A stretch of DNA of 64,000 nt from Magnolia sinica (taxonomy: Eukaryota; Streptophyta; Magnoliopsida; Magnoliales; Magnoliaceae), in contig NC_080588.1 of the NCBI RefSeq assembly GCF_029962835.1, positions 50,203,001-50,267,000 of the forward strand. Direction: 5' to 3'. Under the pieces are notes generated by a model that ran no database searches, had not been told where the DNA came from, and was given only the letters and a program-made list of their open reading frames with translations. Below, one piece after another: positions 34,120-45,616 of this stretch. Positions within the stretch are counted from its first letter, which is position 1. Each line of letters opens with the position of its first letter. A program made the position numbers and the translations under genes.

Positions 34120-34905
34120 TTACTCTTCTTTCCGAGTGGTTCTTTCTCCCTTGGCATATTGACACAAATGTCCCTTACGAATAAGGGTCTCAATCTCATC
34201 CTTGGGATCCACGCACTCAGCTGTGTTGTGGCCGTGATCCCGATGGAAGCGACAGTACTTGCGCTTGTCTCGATGATCGGGGTCGGCCTTCATACACACT
34301 GGCCAATTTAGAAGTTTGTGTCCTTTGATGTCTAGTAAAATTTGCTTGGTAGATGTGTTGAAGGGAGTGTAGGAATAGAATTTTTCCTCTGGTTTTCTCC
34401 TCGAGCGACGATCGCGAGGGGTTCGGTCATCTGGTCCCTTGCTGGATGGCTGAGATTCTTCATTCCTTGGCCTCTTCCCCTTGCCAGTCAACTCTGTCAC
34501 TTGAACATTCTTGCGGGCATTGGAGAATTTCTCGATGTTAGTATACTTCTGAGATTTGGCAATGAGGTCAGTTAACGTCTTTAGTGGATTCTTCCCAATA
34601 GAGAAGGTGAACCTTCCCTCTTTCAAACCCTCGAAGACGACGGAGAGTGCTATCTTGTCATCGTAGTCCTCCACTTGTAACGCTTCCTCATTGAAGCGAG
34701 CAATGTATTCTTTCAGTGATTCCTTAGGCTTTTGTTTGATGGTGAATAAGTGAGTATTTGGCTTCCGACTCTTCTTACCACTTATGAACTGGGTAAGGAA
34801 TAATCGGCTAAGCTCTGCGAAGGAACCAATGGAATTGGGCTTGAGTTGACGGTACCAACTCCGAGCAGATCCTGTGAGTGTGATTAAGAACCCTCTACAC
34901 ATCAT
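34120..34905 (-). pseudogene. Tat gag (capsid and zinc-knuckle region)
   Basis: The frame of 261 residues opens MMCRGFLITLTGSARSWYRQ and continues SFAELSRLFLTQFISGKKSR, IKQKPKESLKEYIARFNEEA and LKEGRFTFSIGKNPLKTL, the retrotransposon gag core. A lysine/arginine-rich linker follows. Near the end YCRFHRDHGHNTAEC, then VDPKDEIETLIRKGHL, forms the C/H-rich knuckle typical of Tat gag. Gag builds the particle and packages RNA. The ATG is internal to gag, and the N-terminal part upstream is broken. Confidence 0.92.
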
Positions 34906-35710
34906 CGCGTCTGTTGTTGTCTAGATTTGCATCCACGAACAATAAGCTTCTATGTGCTCAGATGGGTCACTAGACCTGGAGTATTAGATGACGGAGGTAT
35001 CTGGAACCTCTGTGGCATCACCTTGCTCATGAATACCGAGATGAAGGGAGGTTTAGTCTCTTCCATCATCGCCTAAACGACGGTGGGAACTGACGACGGC
35101 TGCTGCTTCTTTTCTAGTGTCAGAATTTTGTTGTTGAGCTCCGCAAACCGTATTTCCCAAGGATCTTTATTCTTAGCTACTATCTCCTGGGTGTTTTCTA
35201 TCTCGGGAGTCCTCCTTCCCCTCATTCATTCCAGCTCATGACGGAGATCTGTAGGTGTCAGGGCCGAGGTGACTGAGGCATTTGTTGGAGCTCGAATATC
35301 TGTGTTCTAAGCCAAAACTCGGATTTGGGTCAGGGGAGGATTCTGAACCGAAACTGGCACCCGAGGGCATTGAGGTCCCTCAGGTCTCATACTCTTCGGT
35401 GCGGAGTGAGCTTCCACGACCAGACCGATCGGCTCGGGAACAGGGTTTTCCTGAGCAGGATGTGGTTGTGGCTCCTATCGCTACTTCATCTGGTTAATCT
35501 CGTCGCGCAGGGCCTGTATTTCACTTTGCATAGCTCGATACTTACTTATCCGATTGCGAGAATGCTAGGAAGGCCCTGGGGCTGATTCGGCGTGAAGTAG
35601 CGATGAGGAATGAGTCTACTCATTTTGCTCCGGTTCCGCAGCTACTACCTTTTTCTTTCATCTCGCCATTATGCTTAAGGATCGGAACCTGACCTTCCGT
35701 ATCAGATTCC
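34906..35710 (-). pseudogene. Tat gag N-terminus and leader, degraded
   Basis: Between the gag core and the primer site the minus strand is open only in short pieces. A plausible original start (ATGGCGAGATG on the minus strand near 35670) is followed within a few codons by a stop. Plus-strand frames at 35282-35585 have no family signature and are treated as shadows. Confidence 0.5.
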
Positions 35711-35724
35711 CACAGACGGCGCCA
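35707..35724 (-). other. Tat primer binding site
   Basis: The minus strand reads TGGCGCCGTCTGTGGGAA just inside the 5' LTR, a primer-site sequence common in plant Tat-type gypsy elements. It confirms minus-strand orientation. Confidence 0.8.
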
Positions 35725-35728
35725 AAGA

Positions 35729-36664
35729 TGTTGATGACTAAATCTAGATGACTCTCCGCTCTGACTTGTGAACTCCGAATCACCTCAGCCTCCTGAACCT
35801 GCACACTTATAATGAGTAAAGGAGACCCTAGTCTAAGCAGGGGACCCTCCAATGCCTAAGTCAAGTCAAGGGAATCTGGGTCTAAGTTGAAGAGTTGAGG
35901 GAGAGTGCAAGATGTTGCGTACATGCAGTAATGGAGTCTTATTGTATTTATGCCTAATTATCGGACGGTTCGAGTCCATTAATCTCGGTACGATTCACTT
36001 AATCAGTGGGATACTGGGATCATGGAGATATGGTCTGTAATCTGGGGATCATGTAGCGTATCATGCATATCTGCGACCGAAATGATCGGTCGTGTTCGCC
36101 TAAGGAAGTTACCTAGTTTAGCACATGGAGCATCCTCATCCTACCCCGGCCTCGACTCAGGATCCTAGGCCAAAGAAGCCCTGACTCCGAGCCTTGGACT
36201 TAGATCAATACGCAAATGAGCCTTCGCCATTGAGTTGTTAAAAAGGGAGGCGCGTTCTGAGTCCGAGCCGAGCCCCAGCCTGGACTCATGACTTGGCTTT
36301 TCTTATTTGTTAAATATTCAGGAGGTCCCCCCCTCAGAGTTCTGAGGCGGACGGTGGACCTGTTATGGCGAGTCGAGTATTCCCGCAATGAGTGACACCG
36401 ATGTGAATGGCCGAGTTACCCGTTTCTGGTCGGACGATAGCGGGACGGTCTAAAGCCTTCGGTCTGAGCTTCATGCTGACTATTCTGGTCTTAGATTACT
36501 CCGAACCAACTGCTAGCCTCGAAGCTAGAGCTCAACTGTGACCGAGTCGGGAATCTTCCTTCCCTTCAATAATACTAATCATTTCAGATTGACTCTTGTG
36601 TATCTAATCTGATTAAGGGGATGTTGGTCCTCGAAATTGTAGGGGCCCAGATTTTCCCATAACA
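35729..36664 (-). repeat. Tat element 5' LTR
   Basis: It runs TGTTGATGACTAAATC to TTTTCCCATAACA on the plus strand, 936 bp like its partner. By eye, roughly one position in ten differs from the other LTR over the first 400 bases. Nearly all are C/T or G/A, the pattern expected from deamination of methylated cytosines. Confidence 0.95.

Positions 36665-36716
<52 letters not shown>
36665..36716. repeat. (AT)n(AG)n microsatellite, right half of insertion site
   Basis: An AT run passing into an AG run, the mirror image of 21424-21497. The first five bases ATATA duplicate the five before the left LTR. Confidence 0.9.
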
Positions 36717-36719
<3 letters not shown>

Positions 36720-37754
36720 GTGAGTGTGTTAGTGAGTGAATGTGTAGTGGTCCCCTGCGCGCCATACCGCAGGAGCCCTTTGTGCGGACCAAGCCGAACT
36801 GCTTAGACGGAGAGGTTGGGGCTAGGCCTCAAAGTAATGCATTTGTGAAATCAACTCCAACCATTAGGGTTACTATGGAAATTTAGCCATATGTCACACA
36901 AAATAATCAGATTCATGATTAAGTTGGGCCATGAGCCAAGGGAAATAATAGGAGAGGGGAGCTTGCCATTGAATTTTTGTAGGGACTAACCTGATGTTTA
37001 TGTGAAATCCACTTCATCCATTAGATGTCACACTAAAATTTAGGTGTGGGTCTAAAAAACTATGACTATTCGTGATTCAAGTGACCCACATCAAGGGAAA
37101 CAGTTTGGATGGTGAATAAATCCTTATACACATTCCAATCGTACGGTACACCTGAACTATGGATGGGGCTGCTTTTTCATATCCAGGCCTAAGATTTGAT
37201 CACTCAACTAATGGGTCAATTGGATTTTAAAAATACATTATGATGGGCTCACCCTAACTGAACCACTATTTTATGTAAATTAAATGTAATTTACGATAAA
37301 ACGTGGAGGCTGATTTGAAGTGAAGAGCTCACCACCATTTATGGTGGTGTTAAGACTATATGAGGCTCACGCAAATGCATGTGTTTTATCCACACCGTCC
37401 ATCTGTTTTTCCGTATCATTTTAAGATATGAGCCCAAAATTAAAGCATATGCAAAGATCAAGTGGACCCCACCATAGAAATCAATGGTGAAAATGATATC
37501 CATGTTGAAAGCATCCTAGGTCCCGTAGTGATATTCATTTGTCGGTCGAATTGTTCATAAGTTCAAAAAGACAGGGATGAATGGAAAACATAAATATCAA
37601 CTTGAATCAAAACTTTCATGGCCTAATGAAGCTTTCAACTATAGGCGTTCAATTCCCATCATTTTTTGGTGGCACGGTCTACTTGGACTTTGGATATGAC
37701 TCATCTTTGGGCTCATACCTAACATGAGCAGTAGAAATTAACAAACACATCACA
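36717..37754. other. Miniature-element remnants
   Basis: A gene-free stretch containing GTGTGTTAGTGAGTGAATG, an imperfect hairpin GCCATACCGCAGG, and several CCATCATTAGGTGTC-like and GTGGGCCC blocks. It represents two or three degraded miniature elements without clear ends. The sequence resumes at 42514 after the next LTR. Confidence 0.45.
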
Positions 37755-39598
37755 GTGGGTGTAACACCTCGTACTTTCTAGTACTCGGGTGTTACCGTAT
37801 AACCAAGCTTAGCATAAATACAAGCCAAGCCTAAGTAAACACTTACGTTCATCCTAGTTTAAATTTGACCGTTGAAAAACAATCCGCACCTATATATTTA
37901 ATGTATATAAAGTATTATGAAAATAATATTATATTAACTAAGCATGATGGATAATAATTTTACGGAGTATAATTGAATTATAAATATCAACATAATATTA
38001 AATATTTTATACAAAAACTATGAGATATTTTAATAAGATGGTATATTATTTAACAATGAGATTTTAAAAGAGATATTGTACAATTTTCAATCCATACATG
38101 TGTAATAGGATATTGTATATTGGGAATTATATATTAATACATATGTGATTAATAGCATGTAAATAGTAGCGTGTTAATATTATAAATTATATTTATAAGT
38201 ATATATATGTATGAGTTTTTAATTATTTTAATTACAAGAAAATTCATATTAACATTGGTATTAGTTAACAATGCATGATGAAAGCCTTAAATGGACCCTT
38301 AAACTCTTTTAACCATTGACGTTCAATTTCAGACTGATTTGACCAACTGATCAACGGGAAATCCATAAACGGGACCTAAATCAAATTATGAGCACCACTT
38401 GAACCTTAGAACGGGCTGACCCTTGATTTGGGTCTCTGACATGGAGCCCCGATAAGAATAGACGGTATGGATTTTCCCTCATACATCTAATGGGGCCCAC
38501 ACGAGGTGCGCGTGCACCTCACCTATCTGTGCACGACGTGCACTGGTCGACCCGAGTAGTCAAGTAGGTGTTGACCGACTACCTCCCGAAAAAGGGGGGA
38601 AATTCTCCCGCTGCGTCGTGGATGTATGAATGGGCATCCACCCTCATAAGACGTGGCCCACCTTTAGCCACTTTCCGTGAGATCCGAACCGTCCACCGGT
38701 CTTGCATCATTAGGACAACTAGACCCACGTTGGTCCACCCAACCCCTGCAACCGTTCATGCAAATAAGAAATGGGCGGCAGAGGAACATCGGCTTTGGAC
38801 GTATTGTGGCCCATGTCGTGCCACCATTCACACAATCTGGACCTTCCATTGGATAGTAAAGCCCCGGAAGACCAACTCCATGATGACTGTTCCAACCCCT
38901 GCACATGTGCAATGTGCATGTGCTATGGCCAACCTCGGATGGACAGCAGCATTTTTCAGAAAAACAGGCAATTACAGGATTTTTCTGTGTAGGCAATCCG
39001 CACCAACCATTCTCCCTCCATCCTAGCCATTCTTCCGAGCTTAAATCCAAGCTTTCTGTCCATGTCGGTTATGGGCAGGCATCTGCCTGTGGCAACAAAA
39101 GGAGTGGGAGACATTTTCTTTTTCGGGAAAACCTCTCTGGCGCGATCCAAGTGCCTCCCTGAGCCACGCGGAATGATCTCCGCCGTCTGTTGTAGGGCTA
39201 TAACGACTCTCTCTGAAAGGCCTCCCATCTCACAAGAAAACCAAGGAGGTGTGGGAAAATCTCGCGAGTTATGCAAAACGGTGATGAATGGCCCAAAAAG
39301 TGAGGCCCAAAGTGGTCAGTGGCCCTATCTGATCCATCCAAACGGACTAGATCATGGAAATATACCGTAGACAAGAACCTGTCATTGCCAACCACATCAT
39401 CTTCTTCGTTTAACCGGGAAACCCACCATGATGCAGTGGGCCCCATTTCTAGATCAGAGGTGCCCATTCGGTGGGCCATGATAATAAGAAAACCACCCCA
39501 CTGGAGGATCGATTTCATGCTTGGCAAAAAGAGAGAAAGAGAGAGCCCAAGACCACAACATCCGGACCGTCGGTTGGAGGGCAAGTGTGACCCTAGCT

Positions 39599-39609
39599 CT
39601 ATAAATAAG
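39599..39609 (+). promoter_or_regulatory. TATA-like box of the long LTR
   Basis: CTATAAATAAG lies about 1.84 kb into the LTR, followed 30-50 bases later by a GAG-rich region and AG repeats typical of transcribed leaders. Inferred from sequence only. Confidence 0.35.
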
Positions 39610-39773
39610 TCCCTACCTCCTCGGGATCCGCACCTCGAGCTTGTTGAGTGAGAGAGAGCCAGGGAGAGTGTAAGAAAGAGAGAGTGAGTGTAAGAAGGTG
39701 AGCTCAGTGCCGCACTGCACCAAGACGGCCCATCTAACTCGGGTCGAGTTGGCTCAGTGCTGGCCATGTAGCC

Positions 39774-39778
<5 letters not shown>

Positions 39779-39827
<49 letters not shown>
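39779..39827. repeat. (GA)n microsatellite
   Basis: A pure GA run in the solo LTR. Serine/leucine or arginine/glutamate frames across it are translations of the repeat. Confidence 0.95.
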
Positions 39828-39830
<3 letters not shown>

Positions 39831-41804
39831 AACGTAAGCATGCACTTGGTGCCGTACTGCACCAGATCAATCCGATCAGTTCGGGTTGAATGAGTAAGTG
39901 CAGACCAGAAATGTCATTGCAGAGAGAAGGTTAGAGGGTGAAGCAGAGGTAAGTGAGGTTGGAGAAGAAGGAGCCCAGGTAACTCCCAACACCACCTTCA
40001 TTATTCGTTTAATTTCCAGCAAGGTTCGACTGATTAACTCTATTGAGCAAAGCTATTTTTGACCATTATTCCACTGAGTTTCAGCCACCAAACCGAAACA
40101 TTTCCAGGGCCAAAGTGCTAGCGCTGCAGTTGGGCTGTGAGTAGACCCAGTCCCAGTCCCACAAGGGTTGGGCTGAGGCCAAATGCAATCTAGGTCTGAT
40201 CTTAACCGCACCACACTAGGGCTGTGGGCCCTGAACATTCCAAAAGAGTGGGCCTTGCTTCCATCGGTGGACCACCCCATCCTCATTCAACTGGTGGTCA
40301 CCTTCAATGGTGTGCATGACACCTAAATGTTAATCCAACCATCAAGATCATGGGGCCCTTTAAACCTACACTAGACTCATTGTAAGCGTTACCATAATTA
40401 TCATTATTAGGAATTCTAAATATTAGAAATGTATGGCCTTTAGTAAATTATCTATACTCATATAAGATATTACATATGTAGATTATTGTTACTAAATATT
40501 AATGTTTTATTTTATCTATTATCGTAAGGGTAGAGCATATTACGTATTTTCATCACAATGATTATTAGTGTCATGTTAGCTAATATTGGGTATATTATTA
40601 ATATTAATGGTTGTTTTGAAATCATTAGCATAATCCTTGTTAACGTGAGTATTGGTATTAATCCTTGTTATATTATTGTTAGTAGTATTACATGTACCAT
40701 TTAAGAAATTATTAGATATTATAAGAATGATAGGTAATATCGGTATATCTACATACGAACTTGCGAACCATCATTATTAAATTGATGGATTAGTACTCCT
40801 ATTATGAATATTATTCAATCCACTATACAATAATAAAAATAATATTAATATTAACAATTTAGGATTCAATTCTTAGAATCTAAACTTAAGACTAAATCCT
40901 AGGATAAAATCTTAATTCTACACTAAAACCCTAAAAGATAACCTTAGGCTATGATCCTAAACCCTAGGTGGTATGTAGAACTTTGATCTAATTGTACATC
41001 TTGATTTATGCTAGGATTTGATTTTAAGGGAACGCGCATTCCCTAGTAATACTGGTAGGCGATGCAGACTATAAGGTGATGATTCTTCTCCTTGAGCTTT
41101 CCATCTTCTCATTAGCTTAAGTTATAGTTTTATTTTAATTTATGAATGATATCTCCATTCTATAAGCACATGTGTTGATTGTTGAAATTGAATTGCTATA
41201 TTACGTGCTTAATGTTCATCCTGTATATTTGTTTATGCTTGTGGATTATTTGTGGATTGCTTATGGACTTTAAACTGGTACATTAGTGGGAAACCCCTAC
41301 TTATAAATGTACACCCATACTTGGGATGTAAGTCGATTGACGGTGATTGCAATGGACCTTCGACTTAGTAGTTATTGAGTGGCAGTCTAGATGGATCATT
41401 GATGTGGGCCTACCATCCAGGTTTGTTGTGTCCAATGGTTTTCAAGAATGGTCTTTATCGTATGGTTTTAATATTCGTCTTATGTGGCATATTTTGATAC
41501 TCGCCCTACGTGGTTTTGTTTTGATGTTTTCCCTATATGGGTCCGATGTTTTATACTGTACAACCATGCGATGGTAAGCCCTGTATACTGTAATATGATT
41601 GACCACTAGTCGAAAGGTTTCCATTAAACATCCTAAGATGGTAGCCTCATGGGTCGGGGATGGTGGTAATGGGACATTATGCCCGAGCCGTCGGCCTACG
41701 CTGGGCCATGTGCTCCCCGTAGTGACCGTGAGCTTATTCAAATCAACTGGTTGAAAATGGACTAATAATGGGCTGGCAAAGCATGCATACATGGCATATT
41801 ACGA

Positions 41805-41932
41805 TGGCTTGGATCATTTTGCCCTGCGATTACGCTGAATGTTGCGCTTATGACCAGTCATTTGATTGTGATAATGACTTGGATTATCATGCCCTGCGAT
41901 TACGCTGAATGTTGCGCTGATGACCAGACTTA
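41805..41932. repeat. 70-bp tandem duplication within the LTR
   Basis: GCCCTGCGATTACGCTGAAT with GTTGCGCT(T/G)ATGACCAG occurs at 41821 and again at 41891, with similar upstream sequence (CTTGGATCAT and CTTGGATTATCAT). Confidence 0.85.
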
Positions 41933-42513
41933 TCCCTAGGTGACGACCCCAATGCCCGTCTGGATGTTTTACCCGGGTCGATGATTGCATTCATGCATCC
42001 ATGCATCTAATAAGACTATATTTACTCAGTTTTGGTTGTCTGGATGTTTTATACTATTTCTTACCTAATGCAGTGGTGTGTAATCTTGAGGGGAGTTCAC
42101 ACTGAGTTGGCCACTCATCCATCAAATATATAACCGTGCAGGTAGCACAGGTGGCCCTGATGATGTTCACATTCATATTGATGAGGAGCAGGCTATGGTT
42201 GACAAGGGTGCATGATTATATTTGCTAAGGGTTGCTACAGGATTTCACAGCTCAAGATTGTTGCAAATTTACTTTATTTCACATGTAATGTTATTTCATT
42301 TTGTATTTGTAAGAATGGAGACATTAGTTTGTATAAGTCATTATGGGCACTCTCTGGTATACTCTAAATGAAATTGAAATTTTCCTTTATGTTGATCTGC
42401 TTACTCTGATAAAAGAAAAATATTATATCTGACAATCCTTTAAGGTTAACACTTGGGTTTTTAGAATGCGGGTCATATACTCGAGTCCTGAAAAGTCGGG
42501 GCGTTACAGTGGG

Positions 42514-43171
42514 CCTCATAGAGTCTCGCACCAACTGTACAGGGTGGTGACCGCGTCATTGCAGTAAAAGTCTTTTACTTGAACGTGAGTAAATGGTGAT
42601 GTTGTTTGGATGGGCCCTACCATCATGCATTTTTAAAATCCACTCTACCCACCAAGAGACTGACTCAATTTTAGGCTTAAGGATGAAAAACCAGCATCAT
42701 TTGTGATATAGGTTTAACACACGGTTGGAATCAGTGTACAGGTGACATTACCCTCAAAATTATTTTCCTTGGTGTGGCCCACTTGAATTAGGATAAGGAT
42801 GATATTTGGGCCTTGGGCATAACATGAGGGGACACATTTAGCGGCCAAAGTAGATTTCACATATATATTACAGTGGGGGCCACCTGAACTTATCAAACCT
42901 TTGGACCTTAAATTGGTTACTCAAGAGACCATTATATATACATTGCATTGTTTCCCTTTTTGTGGCCCACCTAACTCACAAATCTGTAAAAATTTTGTGA
43001 CTTGTGGCTTGCTTAATTTCTATATTAAATTTAATAGACGATGTGGATTTTATGTACGTCTCACGGTAATGCCCACCTCAAACACACTTAGACAAGTTGT
43101 ATGACTGGTGGGGGAAAAGGTGAGTAAAAGGTTTCCTGCGATACAGTGCACAGGAAACCATTACTCTCCCT

Positions 43172-43176
<5 letters not shown>
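42514..43176. other. Miniature-element remnants with terminal hairpin
   Basis: Continuation of the sequence interrupted at 37754. It has GTGGCCCAC blocks, and near its right end GGTTTCCTG and CAGGAAACC (43130-43159) form a 9-bp stem with a 12-base loop. No gene is seen. Confidence 0.45.

Positions 43177-43221
<45 letters not shown>
43177..43221. repeat. (TA)n microsatellite
   Basis: A long TA run separating two miniature-element groups. Confidence 0.95.
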
Positions 43222-43223
<2 letters not shown>

Positions 43224-43411
43224 GAAATGATAGTATAAGGTTGACGTCATGGGTACTTCCCATGAAGTCGAGTTTTGTGGACCCACTGTGATGTGTGGCA
43301 GACATCAACAGCATGCATTTGTAGGTCCCCTTTAGGTTATGGGATGTTGAAATTTGGTTTTAAAAAATTTTAAAAAAAATAATCAAAATTTTCGTTTTGC
43401 CACCAAAATGA

Positions 43412-44160
43412 TGTTGAAATCTTCAAATGAAAAAGTACGATTTTTCTTTAGTCCCACATCGGAAATGAGAAAATAAGTTTTTGAGGTTTTTATATGGAGG
43501 TGTGTAGTATTCTTAGTTGGAGTCTTGGAGGTTGAGATGCTAGGGTTCTGTATGCATGCTCGAGCACGGGCAATGAGGTTGTAGTGGCGCTAGTTGGTGC
43601 ACTTTGCACTTCACATGTAGGCATCATGTCACAAAGTGATCGCTCCCTCGTGACCTTACTGAACTGCCGCGAGACGGTGCGAGTGGTCTGATATGAGCTT
43701 GGGTTTTATATGCTACAAAGAACGGTCGGATTATTGATTCGAAATGATCAGCCATTTTGATGATCCAACGATCTAAAACGGCCCAAATTAATGATCAATA
43801 GTCAGAAATATTTTTCAAATATTCTGACCCATTGATGGCCACCTAGCAACGATCTACTCCCTTGGTGCTTATATAAACTGGACCATTTCGATCCAAAATT
43901 CATCATCTCCGACAAATCTCTCCTCATCCATCAGATCTTACTAAAATCTACCTTTTTCTGAGAATATTGCAAATACGTCCGCTAACTGGGTTTGCCAGAA
44001 GATCAGCTGCGTTGAATAGTTTTTAAGTGGACCCTTCCTGATTGTTGCACACAGGATCTAGATAGGTTTGTCTTATCCTAAAAGCAATTCGCTTGTAACC
44101 CATCAGCGATTGATAGGGGGCGAATCATGCTTTAAGGACAATGTATTTTTGCGTGATTCA
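43412..44160 (+). repeat. Probable solo LTR (copia-like)
   Basis: The stretch starts TGTTGAAATCTTCAAATG and has TAGTCCCACATCGGAAATG shortly after, a phrase typical of plant copia LTRs. A short TATA-like region follows (TTATATGGAGG). It ends near GCGTGATTCAAC, roughly inverted to the start. Its unrelated sequence interrupts a miniature element. No clean target duplication was seen, so the right edge is uncertain. Confidence 0.45.
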
Positions 44161-44309
44161 ACCTGGTAATTTTAAAAGATAATAATAATAATAAATTTTT
44201 TAATTATTTTTTATTTTTTTGGTATTTCCAAACATATTTAACAACATGGGATATCCAAAAAATCAACCATATATTGAACTCAAGAGGGCCATATCATTTA
44301 AACCATTTT

Positions 44310-44445
44310 TTTTTTTTTTACACACACCCCCACACACTCACGCTAGTGGAATTTCACCACCTATGGATACTCGAACCCTTGATCGGGTGTTGAAACTCCT
44401 GAGAGTCTACCACCCGAGCAAGAGTAATGATCCCATTTAAAAACC
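44310..44445 (-). mobile_element. tRNA-derived SINE, copy 1
   Basis: On the minus strand this reads GGGATCATTACTCTTGCTCG, then GGTGGTAGACTCTCAGGAG and CAAGGGTTCGAGTATCC, followed by a body with TGGTGAAATTCCACTAGCGT and a GTGTG tail. GCTCGGGTGGTA resembles an RNA polymerase III A box, and GGGTTCGAGTATCC a B box. The same unit lies on the plus strand at 62640-62800. Confidence 0.65.
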
Positions 44446-44635
44446 ATTTGAAGACATGCCTAAAACATATAAAAGCACTTGTTGGGGCCACCTTAGTTTT
44501 GGATGCAGCTCAAACTTGATCCGGCCCCTCATCCAAGTGGGACACAGACAATGAATAGACTGGATTTGTGAACCACATCTCGGTGGGCCCAAGAAATGAT
44601 CACGAAAGTTTTAATGGGCGGATAACCCCTCTCAA

Positions 44636-44676
<41 letters not shown>
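44636..44676. repeat. (CA)n microsatellite
   Basis: A CA run of about twenty units at the boundary between two miniature-element copies. Confidence 0.95.
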
Positions 44677-45169
44677 AGTGATGTGTGTCAAACATCAACA
44701 CTGAATGTGCATTTGATGGGTCCCCTATAAGTTATGGGATATCCAAAAAAATCACTCATATACCAAACTAAGGTGGGCCATACCATCTAAAACCATAGGA
44801 AGTCATGCTTAAAATATATATTAAGTATTTGGTGGGCCCACCTAAGTTTTAGATGCAGTTGAAACTTGGTCGAACTCCTCATCCAAGTGGGACACACACA
44901 ATGGATGGGCTGGATTTGTGAACCACATCTTGATGGGCCCAATAAATGATTATGAATGTTTTAATGGGATGATAACCCCTATCAATTGTTGTATGTGGTG
45001 TGGTCCACCCAAGTCATGGATTGACTTGATTTTTAAGCCCATGTCCCACCATAGAATGGTGCATCTGACTAACGGGGTAGATGTTCGACACGCATCACGG
45101 CGGGGCCCACATAGCTCTATCTCGTAGGAAGTTCTTATGAGGTCGAACTTCTCTTAGTATCTAATATAA

Positions 45170-45590
45170 CAGAATGTTCACCAATTCACAAGGAACTTGT
45201 GAGAACTTTTTGAGAACTCATCATACATGACATGACTCCAAAATCTAAACCATCCACTTGAAGCGACACCTCATGAAATCCCCTGAGCCCAATTTTTTCT
45301 TTGATCCAAAACTTTGGTGGATTATGAAAAATGTAAATAGTTTCCTCCCTTGATTTACATTTCTCTTTGCTATGGCCTAGCAGAATTTTAGATCAGGGTG
45401 AAAATTTGTCCCATGGAATTTCATGCGATTATGCATCATTTCTCTTTGCTATGGCCCAACAGAATTTTAGATCAGGGTGAAATTTTGTCCAATGGAATTT
45501 CATGGGATTACACATCACATGGACCATTCGGATTAAACGCCTATGACACGTGTACAAAGGTGCAAACATACGTTGGTACACATGTGAGCA
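45170..45590. mobile_element. Miniature element with CACGTGCGT-type ends, copy 3
   Basis: Homologous to 4262-4600: AACTCATCATACATGACATG, ATGAAAAATGTAAATAGTTT and ACAAAGGTGCAAACATACGT. It contains an internal direct duplication of about 80 bases (TTTCTCTTTGCTATGGCC at 45360 and 45439). Confidence 0.5.
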
Positions 45591-45616
45591 TATTATATAT
45601 ATATATATATATATAC

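Larger units (their letters stand above)
21498..36664 (-). mobile_element. Tat-lineage Ty3/gypsy retrotransposon, degraded and interrupted
   Basis: Two direct 936-bp LTRs (21498-22433 and 35729-36664) bound the element, flanked by ATATA on both sides within a microsatellite. On the minus strand the order is primer site, gag, protease, RT, RNase H and integrase. Between integrase and the 3' LTR lies an oppositely oriented extra gene, an arrangement known from Tat-group elements. All frames carry stops or frameshifts. A 4025-bp LTR is nested in the protease region. Removing it leaves an element of about 11.1 kb. The LTRs differ at many sites, mostly transitions, indicating considerable age. Confidence 0.93.
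37760..42508 (+). mobile_element. Candidate 4749-bp solo LTR, TGTAACACC family
   Basis: Starts TGTAACACCTCGTACTTTC and ends AAGTCGGGGCGTTACA, with perfect GTGGG duplications at 37755-37759 and 42509-42513. There is no gag-pol domain and no internal LTR repeat. Open frames at 38568-39845 on both strands lack family signatures. A TATA-like CTATAAATAAG near 39600 followed by a GA-rich zone may be the LTR promoter and leader. A truncated relative lies at 16150-19131 on the other strand. A non-autonomous element with unusual structure is a less likely alternative. Confidence 0.85.
43222..45150. mobile_element. Nested cluster of palindromic-end miniature elements
   Basis: Starts GGGAAATGATAGTATAAGG with CATGGGTAC-TTCCCATG at 43248-43264, matching the left end of 3705-4241. 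A first copy is interrupted by a likely copia LTR (43412-44160) and a SINE (near 44310-44445). A second partial copy follows the CA microsatellite at 44636. Right-end sequence (GGGGCCCACATAGCTC, then GTAGGAAGTTCTTATGAG) lies at 45103-45145. The collinear blocks GGGATATCCAAAAAA and CCATCCAAGTGGGACACA confirm homology. No genes. Confidence 0.55.

Noticed and set aside
35282..35585. Plus-strand gene near the Tat 5' LTR
   Set aside because: Lies opposite the degraded gag N-terminus; better explained as a shadow.
38568..39845. Overlapping open frames of up to 215 codons on both strands
   Set aside because: They overlap each other inside a solo LTR, include GA-repeat translations, and show no family motif.
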